Shown one piece after another: positions 45,797 through 56,300 of a DNA stretch of 64,000 nucleotides. The DNA is taken from the NCBI GenBank assembly GCA_963573305.1, contig OY754331.1:8156868-8220867 (forward strand), in the 5' to 3' direction. This stretch comes from Pyrrhosoma nymphula (Eukaryota; Arthropoda; Insecta; Odonata; Coenagrionidae). The notes under the pieces were generated by a model. It worked only from the letters and a program-made list of their open reading frames with translations, made no database searches and was not told the origin of the DNA. The first letter of the stretch is position 1. Each line of letters opens with the position of its first letter. The translations under genes and the position numbers were made by a program.

Positions 45797-46190
45797 AATA
45801 TTTCGTTCAAACAGGTGGTGAAAGAAAGAGGATAGTAAACACATAAAATGTGATGACACAATGGTGATGTGAAGATGGAATGATGGCCGATTCCAAGTGA
45901 AAAAAATGTCCAGCGCCATCTCTCGGCGACTTTTACGGACTAATCTTGGGGGTATTTGATTCATATAAACCCCCCGCCGATTCCAGTGTTTCTTTAGTAG
46001 TCTAGATAGCTTAGTGGTCAGAGCATCCGGCGCGAAATCGGAAGGTCCGTGTTTCAATTCCCGGTCTAGACGAATTTTTTTCACTTGGAATCGGCCATCA
46101 TTACATCTTCACATCACCATTGTGTCATCACATTTTATGTGTTTACTATCCTCTTTCTTTCACCACCTGTTTGAACGAAATATTTATTAT
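45793..46190. mobile_element. SINE-like unit with inverted 115-bp body copies
   Basis: The left arm (about 45793-45907) and right arm (about 46073-46190) are inverted copies of one body sequence containing ATTTCGTTCAAACAGGTGG, GTGATGACACAATGGTGATG and GGCCGATTCCAAGTGAAAAA. A tRNA-like head (46000-46072) leads directly into the right arm, so the right part is a head-plus-body SINE; the left arm is an inverted body without a head. A related body copy lies at 47066-47241. Frames on both strands repeating FTWNRPSFHLHITIVSSHFM come from this dyad. Confidence 0.65.
46000..46072 (+). tRNA. tRNA-like head, probably SINE rather than a working tRNA
   Basis: A 7-bp acceptor stem (GTCTAGA/TCTAGAC) is exact. 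The D stem GCTT/GAGC, a five-pair anticodon stem (TCCGG/TCGGA with one G-T), an A box TAGCTTAGTGG and a B box GTTTCAATTCC are all present. The anticodon loop CGCGAAA would read CGA (serine), but position 33 is G instead of the near-invariant T. The T stem has a mismatch, and no long variable arm of a serine tRNA is present. It runs directly into a dispersed body sequence. I favour the head of a tRNA-derived SINE. Confidence 0.4.
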
Positions 46191-46263
46191 TTACGCCTGT
46201 GAGCGGTTTGAGTGAATGAATGAATGGTTATATATATATGCATGTATATATTATATATATACA

Positions 46264-46380
46264 TGCATAAATAAAACAGTGATACACTAAACAAACACAG
46301 AAACACGCAAAAAGGACACTCACAAAAGAAAACTTGTACGTTTCGGTGGTCAGGACGCCATCGTCAGCGGTAGAAGAATC
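46264..46380 (-). repeat. Partial diverged copy of the 46514 palindrome arm (hammerhead-like)
   Basis: Matches the first 117 bp of the arm at 46514-46757 with a few changes (ACAAAAGAAAAC for ACAAAATAAAAC; CGGTGGTCAGGACGCCA for CGGCGTCAGGACGCCT). The minus strand keeps CTGACGA (46367-46361) and CGAAAC (46345-46340), but stem II is weakened by the changes. It ends in a TA array. Confidence 0.7.
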
Positions 46381-46385
46381 TATAT

Positions 46386-46477
<92 letters not shown>
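46381..46477. repeat. TA microsatellite
   Basis: About 97 bp of TA interrupted by two GG dinucleotides. The frames full of alternating Ile and Tyr codons here are artefacts. Confidence 0.9.
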
Positions 46478-46478
<1 letters not shown>

Positions 46479-46590
46479 GTCTTGGTAGAAAATCGCTCTC
46501 GGCGACGATGCACATGCATAAATAAAACAGTGATACACTAAACAAACACAGAAACACGCAAAAAGGACACTCACAAAATAAAACTTGTAC

Positions 46591-46617
46591 GTTTCGGCGT
46601 CAGGACGCCTTCGTCAG
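46591..46617 (-). ncRNA. Hammerhead-like core, left arm of palindrome
   Basis: Minus strand: CTGACGA, stem II GGCGT-CCTG-ACGCC, GAAAC. The candidate cleavage triplet GTC lies about 25 nt farther on (GTGAGTGTCC), giving a longer, imperfect stem III. Stem I is weak. Confidence 0.4.
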
Positions 46618-46899
46618 CGGTAGAGGAATGATGAGTCCGCTCTGTTCCCTTGGGAAGGAAAGGGCAGAGAGGAAGGAAAGGGGGGGTAAGTGCGAATGGA
46701 TAGTGGTGGGGAGAGAGAGGTGGCTATTGGGCTTTTAATTCAATGGGCTAGGTTTAGGGCTAAACCTAGCCCATTGAATTAAAAGCCCAATAGCCACCTC
46801 TCTCTCCCCACCACTATCCATTCGCACTTACCCCCCCTTTCCTTCCTCTCTGCCCTTTCCTTCCCAAGGGAACAGAGCGGACTCATCATTCCTCTACCG

Positions 46900-46926
46900 C
46901 TGACGAAGGCGTCCTGACGCCGAAAC
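46900..46926 (+). ncRNA. Hammerhead-like core, right arm of palindrome
   Basis: Inverse copy of 46591-46617. Same layout, on the plus strand. Confidence 0.4.
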
Positions 46927-46998
46927 GTACAAGTTTTATTTTGTGAGTGTCCTTTTTGCGTGTTTCTGTGTTTGTTTAGTGTATCACTGTTTTATTTA

Positions 46999-47003
<5 letters not shown>

Positions 47004-47041
<38 letters not shown>

Positions 47042-47285
47042 GTATATATATATATATATATATATAATTTGAACAGAAGGTGAAAGGAAGAGATTAATTA
47101 AGAAGAGAAAGAGAAACGTAATTAAAATTGGACGAAGACACTGGTGATGTGGAAGATGGTAAAGCCGAGAAATCAGAGGGTAAAAATGTGCCGTGGCCGG
47201 GACATGTTTCCTATCTCTTTCTTTCATCTTCTGTTCAAATTATTATATATTTATTCGCCTAAAGGTGGTGAGTGAGTGAGTGAAC
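47004..47285. repeat. TA array and inverted SINE-like body remnant
   Basis: A TA run to about 47065, then an inverted pair: TTTGAACAGAAGGTGAAAGG at the left (from 47067) and its inverse ending at 47241. In between are GACACTGGTGATGTGGAAG and similar words related to the body at 45793-45907. It closes with AGTGAGTGAGTGAACGAAAT and another TA run to about 47311. Confidence 0.6.
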
Positions 47286-47440
47286 GAAATATTTATATAT
47301 ATATATATATATTTAAATGCGGCATATATTATGAGGATAATGTTATCTTTTGCATCGCTTTCGTGATTTTTTTCTTAAATTATCGGCTCCAATATTGTGC
47401 GCTGAAACATCAAATATAATTGGTGTACTGCTTTCGCTAG

Positions 47441-47542
47441 TGGTTTTATTTTCCCACCGTGGATATCCTTGCAACCCTTTGCGTCAGTAGAGGAGTGCAA
47501 GGAAGCTCGCATGAATTGGGAAGGGATGGACAAGTTCTGTTC
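47441..47542 (+). other. Weak candidate exon of a host gene
   Basis: A pyrimidine-rich acceptor (CTGCTTTCGCTAG, ending 47440) is followed by 102 bp open in one frame, GFIFPPWISLQPFASVEECK then EARMNWEGMDKFC, and then a good donor, GTGAGT (47543-47548). The two Cys and the aromatic-rich content would suit a small secreted peptide, but I recognise no family. Longer frames on the other phases of this locus (47446-47910 -, 47459-47941 +) overlap each other and are no better supported. A chance match of acceptor, frame and donor is quite possible. Confidence 0.2.
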
Positions 47543-47599
47543 GTGAGTGCAATGTTCCAGCGCCCTTCCTCCCTTAACTCAATTATGCCTCCGATACCC

Positions 47600-48480
47600 T
47601 CCCTCCTCTTCGAGAGCCGTCTCTTGCGGATCACCTTAACGAGATTATTTTCGCACCAAAGGGGCGCTTTTGGCAGCTGCTGCACCCACGCAAAGGAGTT
47701 GGCGAATATTCTCGACCTCCCTTGCCTCAGCAAGGCCCCTCCACTCTCCGCAAAACCTTCTCCCTTAAACATGGTACTACTAAATACAATGTCCCTTAAT
47801 ATACCCTTCGCCATTTCCACGCCGCTTACGTCACGAGGTGCGATGTCCAGAACGGTGGGCGAATTACATATTGGCCCTGTATTGACTGAGCTACTTATTC
47901 TCTGCTTCATTTTACGGACCCCAGCGGTGGGTTTGTCGTGATATTATTGTATGAATGCTTGATGTATGGCCAAATCCCGGACTTATATTTTGCGAGAGCC
48001 CCTTGTGGGCAGGTAGACAATTGAAATACATTCTCACCTCCACTGATCCGTGGACAGTCCTTGTGGAAGGAACACATAATGATTCGAGTACGGGATACGG
48101 AATCATTTTAGTAAGCATGTAACAGCCTTTAGGTGACATAAGGTGTGGATGTAAATTGATGAAAAGTTAATGATAAATTTGATAATCAGAAAAAAAAATC
48201 CAAGTAACATTAGCAATTCGACGGCTTGATATCTCATTAGTTAAACATGCGACTACTCTCAGGGATACCCCATATGATGAGGATAGTTGTAGTCCTGTAA
48301 ATGACTGTACATTATCTTTGCAATGACAACTCATCCAATATAGTTGATTAATACTTCGATAGATTATATTTTGAGAGAATTTAATCAGCTTTTATGTGAG
48401 TCACATTAATTATTTCAATTGATGTATCAAGGAAACGGACAAGAAGTACCCATAGCTTTTTGAAATACCCTTCCCATAGC
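47600..48480. other. No gene recognised
   Basis: The 47446-47941 part is open on both strands with no recognisable motif. The rest is AT-rich. Confidence 0.4.
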
Positions 48481-48484
48481 CTGT

Positions 48485-48815
48485 CGTTGTGAAGCGTGGT
48501 GGTCTGGTGGGTAGAGCGCTTGGCTACTGATCGAAGGGTCCCAGGGTCGAAGGGAAGGATCGAAGAGAAGGGTTCAAATCCGGGTGAAGCCTTTTGACGA
48601 CCCTGAACAAAAAAACATCCGCGGAGTGCGAGGTGGCGAACAGGGAAAGGAACTGGCCCCCCTACCCTGAATGTGTGAAATTTACACGCCTGTGGCTTAT
48701 TAGTCCGGGGTGAGCTCTATCCTCAACTATCCAAACCCACCTTCGGGTTGAATCACTGAGTGAGCCTGTCATTTTTGTTATGGCTGTAATTGGCATTGAA
48801 TTGTATTCCATTGTA
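48485..48815 (+). mobile_element. tRNA-derived SINE
   Basis: The A box lies within GTGGTCTGGTGGGTAGAGCG (about 48501-48520) and the B box is GGTTCAAATCC (about 48570-48580). They are separated farther than in a tRNA by a GGGTC/GATCGAAG duplication. After the head comes a body with GGAACTGGCCCCCCTACC, a GAATGTGTGAAATTTACACG dyad and AACTATCCAAACCCACC, ending near 48815. No TSD was identified. Confidence 0.65.
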
Positions 48816-50505
48816 CGATAGCAGCAAGAAGCCTCCTTGTAGTTAGTAATCCTTTAAATATTTTATGTTCTTAACATTTACTCTCATGAATCGATTACTA
48901 GGAACAAGTTGACCCCATATGCCACTTCATTCTCTCAATTGCACGTAAAATAGAGCTTTACAGCACAATTTGATAATCGTATCAATCATTATACCCCTTA
49001 TTTCTGAAACGGATGACACATGGAAGTTGGTTAAAAGTGGCATTTGAATCCAACTTACAATTAGCTTTTTCTAGCTCATTGGTGTCTCATTTCTTGATTT
49101 TCTCATTTATTGAGTTTCAAAGATCTCACTTCCACCTAATCCGACATTAAAGAATACGATCTTTAAATGTCACCATAAGTTGTAACAAGGGAGATTTTTA
49201 TTTATTTTATTCAATTCAAGCCAAATTTTAACTTCATAGTCCAATTATAAATACCACTCTTACTCATTGGAACCTCACACCCGTCTCTATAAGGAGCTGT
49301 CTGTTTCAGCCAGCTGAGCATTGGAGCGAAGAGTTCCTAAATGATTTCAGATGAATTGCGGAAAAAAACTCCGCCCAGTCATCTTCGAACGAATTCTTAT
49401 CTCCTCCAACGGGGATGAATAATTCTGCAGAGATGTCGTCGCTTTTGCATTGAATTGACGCATTCCAGAAATCTCTCTCTCATTGAAATTTGAAGGAGTT
49501 CTTACGTCTAGCATGAAGAAGATATGGGAATTCAAATCTTTTGTTTATTTTGGAGATCTTATTCGTCCTACCAATCATGGCCATTTTTGGTTGCTCGAAT
49601 CCAAAGCCGCTCATTAAAAATAAAGTGTAATGGAAGGTAGGAGGGGGGAGTAGAGTAGGGGAAGGGGAGGAGGGTTCGTTTCTCCAGGACACCGGATTTG
49701 ACAATTGAAGGTGGTGGTGGCAACGGGAATGGCGACGAGATCCTGCGAGGCATTAGGCCGCACGGGAGAAAAAAGACACACGAGAGGAATTTTTCCGTTT
49801 CAATTCAATATTCAGTAGATGAGACCGAGTTTTCGTTTTCTATTTTTTTGTGGCGGTTTTATTGGGGGTGGGGGGAGGGGGCGGCTTTGGGAGGATGGAT
49901 GCAAAAATCAACGCCAACCCTCCCTCCCCCTTCACTCCTCCCCTTATTTTTTTATAATGCCATGTCGTGACTCCAATTTTTCAGCTCGGATGCTTTGAGC
50001 GCTTCGTCCTAAACTTGTCGTAAATTTTTTTCGGAATCCCCGGTCCTCTCTTTTCCTCGGAAATATTAGGGGTGACGTAATAACCGCGCAGAACTTCTGC
50101 TTGCGCGAGATGAAAGACGAAAAAACACGAGCGGAAAAAAAAGCTGGAGGATGGGAGGAGTAGGAATCAAGGATGAGCGAACGAAATATATTTCCCACCC
50201 CCCGTGGAAGTTTTTCCTTCTCTCTCTCTCGCCCGCCGCCAGCAAAAATGTAGTTACCTATATAAACGTCCATGTAGTACCCCTCCATCTCCCGTGTAAT
50301 ACATGACCGCCTGTCTTCCCACGGTTGTTTTTTTTTCCTTCCTCCTTTTTCCCCCTCTAATCCCTATGTTACGAGGCCATTAAGTCGGGCTCAAGAAAAA
50401 TAAATGATGATGATAAATAATAAGTTCCCCCCTCGATCCTTGGTATAGGTATATTGAAACTTGGTGGCATTCACCAGCAGAAGATTAGTGGACACTGGCC
50501 GTAAG
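48816..50505. other. No gene recognised
   Basis: AT-rich, then a mixed G- and C-rich patch from 49620 to 49950 (including GGGGGTGGGGGGAGGGGG near 49864-49881) with opposing open frames that look compositional. No motif found. Confidence 0.4.
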
Positions 50506-50825
50506 CCAAGTGTTGATCATCATCATTGGTGCTTCTGTCCGCAGACAGGTTTCAACGGTAGCGTTGTCTCCACAGCATTCTGTCCTGGGCCTCTCTCTTC
50601 ATCTCTGCACAGCTCCTTCCTTCTTTTATATCCCTCAGCATTCCGTGCCTCCTCCTTCCTCTCTTCCCTTCTATTTCCCCATCTATTTATAATTTATGTA
50701 GGCTGTTATTCCTTAAAATATGTCCTATCCATTTTGCCTTTCTCTTTTTAATTTCTCCCAGTGTACTTCTTTCTTCTCCAATCCTCCTTAGAACTTCTTC
50801 ATTCGAAGTGTTGATGAGCTAGCAA
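50506..50825 (-). pseudogene. RTE-like LINE, C-terminal fragment
   Basis: The minus strand reads TSNEEVLRRIGEERSTLGEI, KKRKAKWIGHILRNNSLHKL, a stop, then GEIEGKRGRRRHGMLRDIKE, SCAEMKREAQDRMLWR and a stop, followed by a TGATGATGA 3' tail at about 50516. This is the extreme C-terminus after the RT, and it parallels the LINE at 61.7 kb (TNEEVLDMVGEERKL, KRGRGRKRIGILDEI). So two copies of one LINE clade are present here, of clearly different sequence. The + strand frame over it (50461-50751) is a shadow. Confidence 0.75.
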
Positions 50826-51064
50826 AATTGTCGAAGCATTTTCACAGGGTCCTATGGAAAAAGGCTCGGCCGCTTCATCTCACATCTCGTGTGTGCACTC
50901 CTCTCTTTTGCATCATGTTCTTCACAAGCGAGTGCCACCAAGTTTTGCTACATCTATAGTCGCTACTACCTGCAAAAATTTCCCTCTCCCTCTCTCACTA
51001 AGCCGCTCTACTCACGTGCACAGACGGCCCAGGAAACTTTGCAGAAAAATATTTCCCCTCCACA

Positions 51065-51290
51065 GGGAAATATGGTAGATGTGGTGGTGAACTCCCACCC
51101 TAGGGTCCACGATCGAATCCAGGAAGTGACTGGGATTTGGCTCTGAACTCCCGGTCTATGCTCGACTGCCATTTGGAAGGCATTTGAAATGATATATTTT
51201 CACTCTACCTATCGGATGAAACGTGAAATTGTTGGCTCCAAGCGCCGCCGTCCGGAAAGACGACTAGGTTGATGCCCTCGATAATTTAAT
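51065..51290 (+). mobile_element. Possible tRNA-derived SINE
   Basis: GATCGAATCCAGGAAGTGAC (about 51112-51131) resembles a B box and its flank, followed by GGATTTGGCTCTGAACTCCC. The 3' part, TATCGGATGAAACGTGAAAT followed by TTGGCTCCAAGCGCC and GACTAGGTTGATGCC, resembles the ATGAAACGTTAAAT bodies of arthropod SINEs. No clean A box or TSD. Confidence 0.4.
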
Positions 51291-53311
51291 CTCTGCCCTC
51301 TCCCAAATAACATTTACCTTACTGAAACACTAGTCTTCTCGCAAAGGTAAAAATGGCTAACGAGTCAATCGCCTCCCCATAAAATGACTTTGTCTTCTCC
51401 CAAATCCTCAATGCCTCCAACTTCGTATACAAAGGAAGGTTGTTCAAATATTGCTCAGCTATTGGATTTCTACATCTTTGCTTATTCACGTTTTTGAACT
51501 TCATCGTTAAGGATTTAAGATGAATGCAGCTCTCGAAAAAGCTGTGAGCCGATTGGAGCTTAGAAAGCCACAATTTTTTAATTTGGTTGAAGGCTCGATG
51601 GAATCAGACGAAGGGAAAGTTTGGCGGTGAAAGTGAAATAGTCTCCAGCCCTGAAATTCTGATTATCATTGTCACGTTGGATCATTATCATTGGAGCAGG
51701 GTTGTCAAAATGCAAAGAAAGACGTGCATCTACGACCAATTAACACGGATCAAACCAGTTTCCAGGAAATTTGAGCCATCCAGTCCCAAAATCATATTCT
51801 GCGCATCTACCCCGCGCTTTCATAAGTCCTTTTCTCTAAAGCCGGTGTCCCACGGGAAATGTTTTCGTAAATTATTTCATAAATAATTAACGAGTACTCT
51901 CAGAATCGGATTGTGCATGCACCTGCAAATGTTCTGTGAATTTCTTTAATTTAGGTATCTCTGTATGTTCTTCACAGAAAACGATAAATGAATAGTTTTT
52001 CTGCGTGCATGCGTTTTGACCATTTCTCCATGTCAGAGACAACTTAAAAGACTACTTGAAAAGAAAACTTCATTGAAGTAGGCCATCATTACCAACAGTT
52101 GACATAAGGAGAAGAGGTTATTATTATACGCATAGTATATTTGAGCGAATACTTGATATTATTTCATTGATGGATAGAAGCAGGAATATTTTTGCATAAA
52201 TTTATGATTAATTATCTGTTGTCATTTTATCAATAAATCCGGCTTTATTAGTATAGAACTGCTACGTTGGTATTTCTGTTGTAATTTGGTAATTGGCTGG
52301 TAATTTGGTTGATATTACCGTGAGCCAGCATATTTCCTGAATTTATTCCGTTGATACTTTAGGCTATAGTTATTTTATTACTCACACCATTGCTTGGCAA
52401 TGATGTAAACAAAGTGAAACCGGTCGTGTATTAAAAAATATTTTTAAAACAAAACAATTTTAAGGAATTTTTTCTTTTATTATGAATAAGCTACACCACA
52501 TCTGCCCATAGACAGCATCATTCATTCCTGATTATTTTTTAGTCAATATTATACTTAGGCTCTGTGGAAAACTCTTAGCTCTTTTCGTCCCTATAATAGA
52601 AGATAAATTGTCTCCAGAGCTAAAAATTCTCGTTCAGGCCGTAAGCAGGTCAGCTCCATATTCATACATTTTTACATCTCATGCGACATCAAGTCATGGA
52701 CTTGCAAGGATCGCTTGTTTCATGAAAATGGATTTTATGAATAAATTTACGAAATATTTGACGTGGGACATGGGTTTAAGAGTTAGTTCTTCAACTCGCA
52801 AGTGCGTCGTTCCTATTCCCATTCGAGTCTAAAATATCCCTCGAATGCTGAGTGTTGCGATGAGTCATTCGTGGAATGTGCCATTCATTGACCCCTTTCG
52901 AAGTCCCCTTTCCAAAGATGACGCATGAAAGATAAACACCAATAAGCACAGCACACAAATATATCTTGGAATTCAATAATTATAAATAACGTTCATTACA
53001 AGATGAAATAGCATTTCATACGTTGGAATGACCGATTTTTCCTTATTATGTTCTAGTATTACCGATGATTCGTCCTCGCTTGGGATATTTTAAGGTAAAT
53101 TGCTAACAAAAAATACCGTTTATCTTGTATTCACGCATTTATATACACCGAGCAACGTTGCACTGACTCTAGGTAATAGTAGATTGTTACATAAACTCTC
53201 GAAATATATTGAAAGCTTAAAAAATAGCTAAATACGGTAAGGATGACGACGGCCATTTTTACTTGTAAAATATTAGTTACAATTGTGGAGTCCTCGGTTT
53301 TCGTTTGAGAA
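51291..53311. other. No gene recognised
   Basis: AT-rich non-coding. Small frames at 51319-51573 (-), 51587-51886 (+) and 52608-52832 (+) have no recognisable motif. Confidence 0.45.
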
Positions 53312-53395
53312 ACACTTGTAAGTCACTCTTGTAAGATCCGACTTGTAACTTGTAGACTTGTAACTTGTGGACTTGTAGCTTTGAGAAACAGGCCC
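53312..53395. repeat. CTTGTAA array beside a GGCCTGTTTCTCAAAG end
   Basis: ACTTGTAA, ACTTGTAG and ACTTGTGG words recur about seven times, and both ends read TTTGAGAAACA. On the minus strand it starts GGGGCCTGTTTCTCAAAGC then TACAAGT repeats. This resembles one terminus of a miniature element; I find no matching inverse end nearby. Confidence 0.5.
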
Positions 53396-56300
53396 CTGGT
53401 CCTCGCTCTTCGCTTTCCTCCGACTGACAATGAGTAGATATCGCCGCTGGTCGTCGTTGTTGGGATTCACCCCAACCTCCCCGCATTGCGAGCGTGATGC
53501 TCTTGCAAGGGAGAATATCGCGGAAATCGGAAGGGCTCAGACATTCCATAACCAACTGTGAGCATCGCATTGCGGTGAAAAAGATTGATCGCCTTGAGGT
53601 CCATTTTCCGACTTTTCGATGAAGAGATGGTATGCATTGTTTATCGGAATACCGTGATCTCCCTCATTTAGCATATTTCCTTAAACTCTCGTGTGTATTT
53701 AACTGCATCCGGCCGCAATTTTCTGGTCCATCTTGTCTTGATACCTAAATTCCTCGGCTTTGTACCTTCCATCGTGTTTGTGTATTGAGCACGTCTCCCG
53801 ATTAAGGCCTTAAGTTAGCCATAGAACTTTAACACTTGACTCAAACCTAAGCCTGCGAATATATTTAAAGTGCCTGAGAAATTGGCATCGAGTGTTGGCG
53901 GTATGACTTAATATAATTTATGTTTACCGCTAATGAACTTATAAGAACAGCTCATTCAAATCAAATCTTCGTGAATTATATAAAAGGTCTTATATATTCT
54001 CAAAGAAGACTGTCCTCCAAGTTGAATTAAATTCGTGTAGGGCCGAATTTATGTCACAAGTTAAATCTATCTATATGTAGCATAATAGTAGGCGTAAAGT
54101 TGGATTAAATAAAATTTCACATTGTTTTTGAATCGATATATTATTGTTTCTGGACACCCAATCAAATTGTGGTGTTACATTAACATTTTTTATCGCAGTC
54201 GATACATCATATTATCACGCAACTCTTACTCTGGGCATCCGCTGGTCTTTTTTCAGTATCTTTTGCCGACCTCTTGACTTCAATCCTATTTTAGGCCGAT
54301 TGCTCATTGGCCCAACAAAGGCAGTTGGGTGATATCCTCGTCAAATGATGAAATTTATGGCGTAGCAATAGCTGACAGCATACCTTTTGAGTTCCTCAAA
54401 TAATATCCCTTAAGGATAAATACTCCTCTGAAGGGTGTGAACCGAGCGGACGGATTTTAAGATTGACTTAGAAGTATCTCGGCCAGTAAAATTTTGAGAA
54501 TAACGGTGTCGGTGGTTTTCATTAACATTTGGCTATCGCATAGGGCAGGGACATCAAAGAGAGGTCGTCACTTTGGCTCCTTCATATTCCCAGTCAAGGC
54601 CACTTAAAGTTTCATCAAGTAGTCAATTAGACCAAAAAACAAATCCTTGACCGGTAATTTGCAGTAGACAAGTGTAGAGTGTAAAACTATGTAGTTAATG
54701 AAAGTTTTGATTCATAAATAGAATCGCAGGTGAATTAAGTTGGCTACTTTGAGTTTTTAACTGAGGGAACCGGTTGAATAGTAATTTTGGGATTACTATT
54801 AACTGAAATTGCCAAAGATTTTGATTTCTCTATCCCTTGCCATGGAATTAAACCCATTATGCAAAGCCATGAACTGCGTGAATTTTTATACTCAAAACTA
54901 AATTAGCCATTTCCTAATATGTCTTTTTTCCTCATACTCATATAATATGTATAACTAATCTAAGTCTCATCTATCTCTGTGAAAATTTGTTAAAAAGCTT
55001 TCTATGGACAGGAATAGGTTGGCTAAAGATCATTTCGTCAATAAACTATTTAAAAGTAATTTCAGTCCCACAATTTTAGCATTGGTGCATTTTTTTGCTC
55101 TTACCCAGTGTTTGACTATAATTATGCTAGTTAATTTATGTATTGCGTTATCGCGTATTACTTTTCACAAAAATACAATATATCACGACTAAGGACAAAT
55201 ATAATAAATAGATCGTGATACAATTCACATCTAGAATTTATATTTTCCATTTGAAATAATTTCACTAATAAAAAATGAGCCAGAGGAGATGAAAATTTCT
55301 GATTAAACCTAACAATGCATCCTAATAAATTAATGGCCCATTTCATAGAGAGACTTTGATTTTAGGGGCTGAGCAATACAAAAAAAGAAATAAACTTTTA
55401 TTCGGGGAACCATGTCGTTACAGCTGTACCATAAAGCATCTAATAGCGGATATAGATCAGAAAAATCATTCTCCTAATATTTTAAACTCTCGTGAGAACA
55501 GGGTGAGGAAGGATATATTGTCCTAGTATTTTAAACCTATGTTAACATATATTTAACAATTTTGTTTTTCATTTTTCTAACTTTTCATATGCTCTCGACC
55601 ATTTGTTTTACCTTCCAAATCTTAATTTTCAATGAAATATCTGATAAATAAGAGAATAAATGTAAAAAACAACTAGAAACGTATTTGAAGCACCCTTTCA
55701 TAGGTCGAGGAGGCGTGCAATTGAGGTAATTTGCGGTGCTAAAAATGAGTAGTAAAACGGATTTTCTGAGTGTAAACAATGCGGCAAAGAAAGAGAGCCG
55801 TCATGAGCTTGGCATAAGCGAATGGCGCAATTGAGTCTCATGATTTACAACCAATTTGACGGACGATGTCTCATACAAGTCGTGCTCTCTAAATGGAAGT
55901 CGGATAGGATATGTACTTTATAAGGATGCATGTCACACCACAAGATCCTCGGAGAAACAGCGTGCTCTTGCCGGCGCAGCAGCCAGGTCACCTAGGTGAA
56001 TACGGACTAACTAACGTGCTCATGATATTTCGGAACTTTTACTCTTCTCCGAACATAAAATGAAAGATTTTTTTCATAAGAATCGCTTTAGAAACTACTC
56101 ATTACAGTATAAGAATGGAGTCTTTAAGACATTTCGCATTTGTCCGATAAAATTACCGTTCAATATATTCCAGGCATCAAATACAAACTATTATAACATA
56201 TTTATTTTATAATAAATTTTTTATGATTATCTAATAAACTATACAAAAAATAGGGAATATTATAGTTCTTCCAAGATAGGAGGACTAACGTTTTATGTAA

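Larger units (their letters stand above)
46514..47003. mobile_element. Near-perfect 490-bp palindrome, 244-bp arms
   Basis: 46514-46757 is the exact inverse, as far as I can check by eye, of 46760-47003, with only GG (46758-46759) between. Each arm includes a hammerhead-like motif: CTGACGA, a perfect GGCGT/ACGCC stem II and GAAAC (minus strand 46617-46591; plus strand 46900-46926), then AAGTTTTATTTTGTGAGTG and TCC. The outer end on the right passes straight into a TA array. The structure is what two truncated PLE-type ends joined head to head would look like. Absence of visible differences between arms points to a very recent origin, gene conversion, or an assembly artefact. Confidence 0.8.

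Noticed and set aside
46000..46072. Functional serine tRNA (CGA)
   Set aside because: Position 33 is not T, the long variable arm is missing and the T stem is mismatched; the head runs into a dispersed body.
46228..47227. Frames rich in alternating Ile and Tyr
   Set aside because: Direct translation of TA microsatellites.
47446..47941. Two opposing frames of 154-160 residues
   Set aside because: They overlap on opposite strands without motifs; only a short spliced exon on a different reading was kept, at low confidence.
50461..50751. Plus-strand Ser/Phe-rich frame
   Set aside because: Antisense shadow of the LINE C-terminal fragment on the minus strand.
53312..53395. CTTGTAA repeats as a CRISPR or telomere-like array
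   Set aside because: Units are degenerate, contiguous and few; the end sequence looks like a miniature element terminus.
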